Position numbers and translations under genes: made by a program. The notes under the pieces are model-generated. The model was not told where the DNA came from. It saw nothing but the letters and a program-made list of their open reading frames with translations, and made no database searches. A stretch of DNA of 10,235 bases, taken from assembly GCA_900540255.1 (NCBI GenBank), contig UQFE01000056.1, positions 1 through 10,235 on the forward strand, written 5' to 3'. Source of the stretch: an uncultured Clostridium sp. (GTDB lineage Bacteria > Bacillota > Clostridia > Clostridiales > Clostridiaceae). Each line of letters begins with the position of its first letter. Position 1 is the stretch's first letter. Below are positions 6,498 to 10,235 of this stretch, piece by piece.

Positions 6498-6526
6498 AGA
6501 ATAACACCTTTTTTATAGAAGTTCAA
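6498..6526 (-). promoter_or_regulatory. Promoter of the ABC-F gene
   Basis: On the minus strand TTGAAC (6526-6521), 17 bases, TATTCT (6503-6498). Transcription would start near 6491 and give a leader of about 90 nt holding the attenuator at 6447-6422. Only a three-codon frame (GTG ATA AAA TAA) without a ribosome binding site is visible in that leader. A 23-codon frame starting at TTG 6526 and ending at 6455 would need a promoter further upstream. Confidence 0.55.
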
Positions 6527-6600
6527 CTAAGAGATATTTTCCTTTTAATAAGGAGTTGTTAAGAATAGGAAATTATTACTTATATTTTTTGTGATTAATA

Positions 6601-6629
6601 TTGACACAAAATATAGTATATGATAATAT
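6601..6629 (+). promoter_or_regulatory. Strong promoter of the symporter leader
   Basis: TTGACA (6601-6606), 17 bases, TAATAT (6624-6629) is close to consensus. The predicted start near 6636 gives either a short RNA of about 175 nt ending at the 6783-6810 terminator, or a leader of about 367 nt for the symporter gene if that terminator is read through. I see no other good promoter between 6810 and 7003. Confidence 0.7.
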
Positions 6630-6640
6630 AAACGAAAAAT

Positions 6641-6810
6641 CCCTTTAAATTGATTCGGGAAATCAATAAGGAAGTTATAATATACGTACAAATGACATTT
6701 ATTATTATAAAAATATAATTAATAATAATTTATTGATTAAAATTATGTATTAATAAAAAGTTATTTATATTGAATTTATATTAGTCTTCCAGGTTTGGAA
6801 GACTTTTTTT
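6641..6810 (+). promoter_or_regulatory. Attenuator-type leader: hairpin, antiterminator and intrinsic terminator
   Basis: The early hairpin is ATTGATT-CGGGA-AATCAAT (6649-6667) with an outer CCTT/AAGG pairing (6642-6645 with 6668-6671). The terminator is AGTCTTCC-AGGTTT-GGAAGACT (6783-6804) merging into a T7 run (6804-6810). Sequence leaving the early hairpin, GGAAG (6670-6674) and TAATATA (6678-6684), is complementary to CTTCC (6786-6790) and TATATTA (6777-6783), the 5' side of the terminator. So an antiterminator could form at the expense of both other helices. The terminator is clear; the switching scheme is inference and long-range pairing in AT-rich RNA can arise by chance. Confidence 0.55.
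6783..6810 (+). terminator. Intrinsic terminator in the symporter leader
   Basis: A perfect 8-bp stem AGTCTTCC/GGAAGACT with a 6-base loop, directly followed by a run of seven T residues. It stands about 190 bases before the symporter start codon with no gene ending upstream on this strand, so it ends either a small RNA or an attenuated leader. Confidence 0.85.
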
Positions 6811-6846
6811 ACGCTTAGGAAAGTATAAAAATTTTTAAGTCGTAAA

Positions 6847-6931
6847 GCTAGGTATATCAATGGATTTCAAGATTTAAAACTGTAAGATTTATACCACGAA
6901 CTTGGCGTGGCGATAGCCACTTTGTCCTAGC
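6847..6931 (+). ncRNA. Candidate structured RNA element upstream of the symporter (three-way junction)
   Basis: A closing helix GCTAGG/CCTAGC (6847-6852 with 6926-6931) encloses TATA/TATA (6853-6856 with 6890-6893) and CCACG/CGTGG (6894-6898 with 6906-6910), with no unpaired bases at two of the junctions. The loop of the third helix (AACTTGG) can pair through CUUGG (6901-6905) with UCAAG (6867-6871) in the second loop. An alternative tight hairpin GTGGC-GATA-GCCAC (6907-6920) competes with the third helix. Locally the DNA is more GC-rich than its surroundings. I match it to no riboswitch or T-box consensus I know. A mobile or decayed sequence is the alternative. Confidence 0.4.
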
Positions 6932-6938
6932 ATTCAAT

Positions 6939-6993
6939 AAAGGTATATTATCCTTATATAGTTATTTGAATTAGGGGAATAGCTAACAAGGAG
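6939..6993 (+). promoter_or_regulatory. Symporter ribosome binding site with a possible masking pairing
   Basis: The ribosome binding site AAGGAG (6988-6993) is 9 bases before ATG 7003. UCCUU (6951-6955) can pair either with AAGG at 6940-6943, leaving the site free, or with AAGGA at 6988-6992, hiding it. The helices are short, so this is only a candidate translation switch. Confidence 0.35.
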
Positions 6994-7002
6994 AATAAGA
7001 AA

Positions 7003-8376
7003 ATGATTAAAAAAATTAATAACAGTAATAAGCTGGCACTTAAGATGGCAATGGCACTTGCTTTAGGATTAGTATTTGGAATAGGATTTATAATTCTTAG
7101 AGAGAATTTGATAAAAAGTGGAAATGAACATGTTTGGACAAGTATTAATAATATTTTATTTCAAGACATATCACAAAAGGGAGCAACAAATGCAATTGGT
7201 ATATTTTATATAATAGGGCAGTTGTTTGTAAATTCACTTCAATTGGTAATAGTACCAATGGTATTTACATCAATAGCATTAGCTATGTGTAAGATAAGTG
7301 ATACTAGAAAACTAGGTCGTATTTCATATAAAACTATATTAGGGTTTTTATCAACTTCAGTTTTTGCATTAACATTAGCTGGAGCAATAGGATTTATAAT
7401 AAAGAATTTAGGGTTATTTACAGCCAATGTTCAAAATGTAACAGCACAAGAAGGTGTTGTGAGTTCAAATAATCCATTGTTAATAATAATTCAAGCTATA
7501 CCAAATAATATTTTATCTGCATTTTCAAGCAATAGCAGTATATTAGCAGTTGTTTTTATTGCAGTAGTATTAGGTCTTTGCATTAATTACTTAGGTGATA
7601 AAGTAACTGTATTAAAAACTTTATTAGAAGAAGTAAATTCAATAATAACAGTATTTTTAAGTTTTATAATAACTAAATTTGGAGCAATATCAATATTTGT
7701 TCTTATAACAAGAACATTTGCAATATATGGTATAGATAATTTAAAACCAGCATTTGTATATGTATTTACAACAATAATAGCATTGTTATTGTTTTTAGTT
7801 TTTGGGTATTCAATATTTATAGCAATAGGGGCTAGACTTAACCCAATTAAATTTGTAAACAAAATAGGTAAAGTTGCATTATTTGGATTTTCAACTTCAT
7901 CATCTGCAGCAACATTACCTTTAAATACTAAAACTACAGTTGAAGAATTAGGTGTTAGTGAAGATATAGCATCATTTATATTACCACTTGGAATGACTAT
8001 AAATATGAATGGAACAGCAATAATGCAAGTTATAGCTGCAATATTTATAGCAACAAGTGCAGGGTATGATGTAACAATAGGAAATATAATAGTTATTGGA
8101 TTACTTGCATTAATAGCATCAATTGGTACACCAGCTGCACCAGGTGCAGGAGCAATAATACTTTTCACAGTTTTAACTGGAATGGGATATAATAATGATG
8201 CGGCAATTCTTGCTTATTCATTAATTCTTGCAATAAATAGACCAATAGAAATGTTAGTAACTTCTTTAAATGTAGTTGGAGATGCAGCAACTAGTGTAGT
8301 AGTTGCAAAGTCTGAGGGAATGCTTGATGAAGAAGTTTATAATAGTGAAAATATAATGCAAGTTATAGAAAATTAA
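7003..8376 (+). CDS. DAACS-family cation-coupled amino acid/dicarboxylate symporter (457 aa)
   Basis: Polytopic membrane protein of the glutamate-transporter fold. It shows the serine-rich first re-entrant hairpin (STSSSAATLP, residues 297-306), TINMNGT (332-338), the second hairpin GTPAAPGAGAI (375-385) and the last helix ending LNVVGDAATSVVVAKSEG (422-439). Gapless alignment from memory to archaeal GltPh puts N423 and D427 at the conserved Asn401 and Asp405, but Arg397, which holds the substrate side-chain carboxylate, is V419; Asp394 is E416, Asp390 is N412 and the cation-site Asp312 is N336. So glutamate/aspartate is doubtful and a neutral amino acid or other substrate is likelier; ion coupling may also differ. 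T118-S119 match the Thr92-Ser93 cation site. Expression is probably controlled by the long structured leader. A bidirectional terminator follows. Confidence 0.88.
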   Translation: MIKKINNSNKLALKMAMALALGLVFGIGFIILRENLIKSGNEHVWTSINNILFQDISQKGATNAIGIFYIIGQLFVNSLQLVIVPMVFTSIALAMCKISDTRKLGRISYKTILGFLSTSVFALTLAGAIGFIIKNLGLFTANVQNVTAQEGVVSSNNPLLIIIQAIPNNILSAFSSNSSILAVVFIAVVLGLCINYLGDKVTVLKTLLEEVNSIITVFLSFIITKFGAISIFVLITRTFAIYGIDNLKPAFVYVFTTIIALLLFLVFGYSIFIAIGARLNPIKFVNKIGKVALFGFSTSSSAATLPLNTKTTVEELGVSEDIASFILPLGMTINMNGTAIMQVIAAIFIATSAGYDVTIGNIIVIGLLALIASIGTPAAPGAGAIILFTVLTGMGYNNDAAILAYSLILAINRPIEMLVTSLNVVGDAATSVVVAKSEGMLDEEVYNSENIMQVIEN

Positions 8377-8423
8377 AATATATAATTCATATTTAAATAA
8401 AGTGTAAGGGAATAAAGATTTTA

Positions 8424-8468
8424 AAAAACGGCAATTTAGTGGAATAAATTCCAATAGTTGCCGTTTTT
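8424..8468. terminator. Bidirectional terminator between convergent symporter and TraX-like genes
   Basis: AAAAACGGCAA (8424-8434) pairs perfectly with TTGCCGTTTTT (8458-8468), and an inner TGGAAT-AA-ATTCCA hairpin (8440-8453) sits inside. The A and T tracts on the outer arms let it work on both strands. Confidence 0.88.
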
Positions 8469-8483
8469 GTATTGAAAATAATT

Positions 8484-9218
8484 TTAGATATTAAAATACA
8501 TTCTTAGTAATCCTAAGATTAATAGGTGAACTGGATAAAAACAATAATTTAATATTTTAGATTGTTTACCACGTTTTCCGTTATATGTAAGAATGAATCC
8601 GAAGCCAAGGGTTGCCCAAACTTCTTTGAATATAGAAAGATATCCGAATATAGATGATAAAATTGGCTTATTATAAAAAATATAAAAGAAATAAACTATT
8701 AAAATTGCATGATAATCATAATCCACAGAAAGAAACATAGATATAAAACACATTATGGTAACTATAAATAATGAAATTGTATACCATATAATTCTAGGTG
8801 ATTTCTTTATTTTTGTTTTAATTATATCAATAATCCAAATAGTTATTAATGCTAGTGAAAGTGAAAAAAGAACATTATTAAATCTGGGATTAAAGAATGT
8901 CTTAGTTACAAATAGGTCAAAAGGTACTTCTGAAATTATAGCAAATCCTAAAAGATATAATAAATAATTTTTTCTGTTTTTTGTATTAAAAAAACCTTCT
9001 ACTAAAAGAAAAGCAAAAATAGGAAATGCTATTCTTCCTAGTACATCAAAAAGATTGCTTATTTTTAGTAATAACCCTTCACCATTTAAGTTTGGGTAAA
9101 TTAATGCTTTATTTACATGGTCAATTAACATTGATACAAATGCAATGTATTTTAGCTGTGCACCAGATAATATTTTAATTTTATCTAAGGTACATTTTTG
9201 GGGGGATGTTTGTATCAA
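8484..9218 (-). CDS. TraX-like integral membrane protein (244 aa)
   Basis: Matches the TraX family (named for the F-plasmid pilin acetyltransferase, but widespread on Firmicute chromosomes): LKYIAFVSMLIDHV (residues 22-35), GRIAFPIFAFLLVEGF (61-76), EVPFDL (97-102), NNVLFSLSLAL (114-124) and a C-terminal NYCFYPVHLLIL (224-235). About seven to eight membrane segments. By family analogy it may be an acyltransferase acting on a surface component; no substrate is evident and no conjugation genes are nearby. The start is TTG at 9218, nine bases after AGAAAGGA, the right spacing; ATG codons just upstream are in another frame and overlap the binding site. Codons 5-8 contain a C6A5 run. A TTGATA-N17-TATAAT promoter lies at 9346-9318. 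Confidence 0.82.
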   Translation of the reverse strand: MIQTSPQKCTLDKIKILSGAQLKYIAFVSMLIDHVNKALIYPNLNGEGLLLKISNLFDVLGRIAFPIFAFLLVEGFFNTKNRKNYLLYLLGFAIISEVPFDLFVTKTFFNPRFNNVLFSLSLALITIWIIDIIKTKIKKSPRIIWYTISLFIVTIMCFISMFLSVDYDYHAILIVYFFYIFYNKPILSSIFGYLSIFKEVWATLGFGFILTYNGKRGKQSKILNYCFYPVHLLILGLLRMYFNI

Positions 9219-9317
9219 ATATCATCATCCTTTCTGTATTTTTATATTTAATAAGTTAATTGTTTTTATATATTCAAATAACTTAATTACTGTTGGAATA
9301 TATAACATGTTGAAATT

Positions 9318-9346
9318 ATTATATATAAATAGTATTATTTTATCAA
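9318..9346 (-). promoter_or_regulatory. Promoter of the TraX-like gene
   Basis: On the minus strand TTGATA (9346-9341), exactly 17 bases, TATAAT (9323-9318). The leader would be about 90 nt; within it TAAGTTA (9252-9258) and TAACTTA (9279-9285) can form a weak hairpin. Confidence 0.7.
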
Positions 9347-9422
9347 GATAGTTATTTATTCTAATATATAAATCAAATATTAAATATTTAATGGTTACTT
9401 TTTAGGGATTAATATAATAATC

Positions 9423-9455
9423 AAAATAAGTTTTAAAAGTAGACAAACTTATTTT
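9423..9455. terminator. Perfect 11-bp hairpin in the divergent intergenic region
   Basis: AAAATAAGTTT (9423-9433) and AAACTTATTTT (9445-9455) are exact complements around an 11-base loop. It resembles an AT-rich bidirectional terminator, yet no gene ends nearby on either strand. It could be an operator or mark the end of an unseen small transcript. The rest of 9347-9589 shows no gene I can support. Confidence 0.35.
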
Positions 9456-9589
9456 ATAATCATATCAAAAATTAAAGCTTACCAAAATCTAATATAAGAA
9501 TTATATATTTACAGAAACTTAAAATTTAAGTATAATTAAAGATAATTTTTAAATTTATATTATTAAATTGTTAATAAAGTAAATTTAAT

Positions 9590-9598
9590 TGGTAAAAT
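9590..9598 (+). promoter_or_regulatory. Extended -10 promoter candidate for the repeat protein
   Basis: TGGTAAAAT (9590-9598) has the TG-N extension before a TAAAAT hexamer; a TTGTTA 19 bases upstream (9568-9573) is a poorly spaced -35. The start near 9605 would leave a very short leader before AGGAGG (9611-9616). Confidence 0.4.
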
Positions 9599-9623
9599 GT
9601 TAATTATTTAAGGAGGAAATAAT

Positions 9624-10235
9624 ATGAGCACAAAAGAAAAAAAGTTAGCAATTGCTTTAGCTGGGGGATTAATAATTTCAAACTTAGGTGTAGTAACAGC
9701 TTCTGCTAATACAAATGTATTAAAGGAAGCTTTAGTAGAGCAAAATAAACAAAACAATTTTCCTACTATAACTCAACAGACTGTACAGTTTGATAATAAT
9801 AACTCTAAAGATTTGGTTATAACTGGAGTTGATTACTTTAAACAAGAATTAACCCAATTTACTATTTCTTATGGTGAAAATAGATACAAACTTAATGTTG
9901 ATAAGCTTGTATATAATGATAGTGAAAAAACATTAACTATACCATATGAAGAACTAAAAGCATTAAATTTAACTAACGGAATGTATCCTTGTGTATTAAT
10001 GTTTTCAGATCAGACACTTTCTGTTGGAGCAATAACAATTAATGTAATTAATAGTAATACTTCAATAAATAAACCAAATGTGCCAGAACTACCACCATCA
10101 AATGGAGGAGAAGAAGTTAAACCACCATCAAATGGAGGAGAAGAAGTTAAACCACCATCAAATGGAGGAGAAGAAGTTAAACCACCATCAAATGGAGGAG
10201 AAGAAGTTAAACCACCATCAAATGGAGGAGAAGAA
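9624..10235 (+). CDS. Secreted or surface protein with PPSNGGEEVK tandem repeats (5' part; runs off the window)
   Basis: ATG 9624 follows a perfect AGGAGG (9611-9616) at good spacing and the frame is open to the window end (204 codons). Residues 1-28 form a signal peptide: basic start (MSTKEKK), hydrophobic core (LAIALAGGLIISNLGVVTA) and ASA cleavage site before N29. Residues about 55-145 look like a beta-sandwich domain with LTIPYEELKALNLTNGMYP and a closing VGAITINVI strand, recalling Ig-like or X2-type modules, low confidence. From residue 157 comes PPSNGGEEVK, four full copies plus a partial fifth, identical at the DNA level with a 30-base period. Such proline-rich acidic repeats usually act as spacers lifting a domain off the wall. 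The C-terminal anchor or catalytic domain is outside the window, so function is unknown. Confidence 0.85.
   Translation, partial: MSTKEKKLAIALAGGLIISNLGVVTASANTNVLKEALVEQNKQNNFPTITQQTVQFDNNNSKDLVITGVDYFKQELTQFTISYGENRYKLNVDKLVYNDSEKTLTIPYEELKALNLTNGMYPCVLMFSDQTLSVGAITINVINSNTSINKPNVPELPPSNGGEEVKPPSNGGEEVKPPSNGGEEVKPPSNGGEEVKPPSNGGEE
10091..10235 (+). repeat. Perfect 30-bp tandem repeat array (4.8 copies visible)
   Basis: Units begin at 10091, 10121, 10151, 10181 and 10211, the last cut by the window edge after 25 bases. All visible copies are identical in sequence, including third codon positions. The period is a multiple of three, so gain or loss of units keeps the reading frame. Confidence 0.97.

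Noticed and set aside
6455..6526. A 23-codon leader peptide (TTG start) for the ABC-F attenuator.
   Set aside because: Not annotated as a gene: its start overlaps the -35 box of the best promoter and the nearest ribosome-binding-like AAAGG is about 14 bases away. It is kept only as a possibility in the findings.
6880..6925. Resemblance to a cobalamin riboswitch core (ACTGTAAG followed by GCCACT).
   Set aside because: The upstream GGUGNAANUCC-type element and the downstream B12 box are absent, and spacing does not fit; the short matches are probably chance.
6600..7002. T-box leader for an amino-acid transporter.
   Set aside because: There is no UGGNACCGCG-like T-box sequence before the terminator, and no recognisable specifier loop or AGUA motif.
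7587..8168. Long minus-strand open frame (193 codons) opposite the symporter.
   Set aside because: It mirrors the symporter codons, has low-complexity proline/isoleucine/asparagine composition and no plausible start signal; it is a shadow frame.
8755..8967. Plus-strand 70-codon frame opposite the TraX-like gene.
   Set aside because: No ribosome binding site, and the opposite strand encodes a recognisable protein; treated as a shadow frame.
8484..9218. Evidence of a conjugative element from the TraX-like gene.
   Set aside because: No relaxase, coupling protein or type IV secretion gene is nearby, and TraX-like genes are common on Firmicute chromosomes.
9145..9351. Plus-strand 68-codon frame overlapping the TraX-like start and its promoter.
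   Set aside because: No ribosome binding site, and it overlaps the start and leader of a well-supported minus-strand gene.

Overview
The window is very AT-rich, uses A/T-ending codons throughout, and has strong AGGAGG-type ribosome binding sites, TTGACA/TATAAT promoters and U-tailed hairpin terminators. Together with the gene content this points to a low-GC Firmicute, most likely Clostridium sensu stricto. I see no rRNA, tRNA, CRISPR array or full insertion sequence.

Layout. 1-51: truncated copy of a short palindromic mobile element (MITE-like). 54-275 (-): small unknown protein. 384-450: strong promoter plus a perfect 13-bp inverted repeat, the likely operator of the next gene. 472-1977 (+): two-gene operon of a MarR-type repressor and a FUSC-type membrane exporter with adjacent stop and start codons. 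2214-2870 (+): flavodoxin-fold, azoreductase-like NAD(P)H oxidoreductase. 3067-3460 (+): broken response-regulator gene, frameshifted and joined to an unrelated tail. 3685-4185 (+): Nudix hydrolase. 4300-4449: weak 49-codon ORF or gene remnant. 4464-4562: complete second copy of the mobile element, inverted relative to the first. 4662-6401 (-): ABC-F ATPase with an intrinsic terminator in its 5' leader. 6601-7002: long structured leader of the next gene. 7003-8376 (+): DAACS-family amino-acid/dicarboxylate symporter. 8424-8468: bidirectional terminator. 8484-9218 (-): TraX-like membrane protein. 9624-10235 (+): start of a secreted protein with perfect 30-bp tandem repeats, cut by the window edge.

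How the genes may work together. The MarR-FUSC operon, the azoreductase-like protein, the Nudix enzyme and the ABC-F protein could all serve responses to toxic small molecules or antibiotics. This is a theme inferred from families, not proof of one system. The inverted mobile-element copies bracket the 52-4463 block.

The most interesting unexplained material is regulatory RNA between the divergent ABC-F and symporter genes. The ABC-F leader holds a terminator 20 nt before the start codon, the arrangement expected for transcription attenuation. The symporter leader, about 365 nt, has a promoter, an early hairpin, a terminator with a competing antiterminator pairing, and then a separate compact three-way-junction fold with a possible loop-loop contact and an alternative hairpin. 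I match that fold to no RNA family I know. The symporter itself has changes at positions that bind substrate and cation in characterised homologues.
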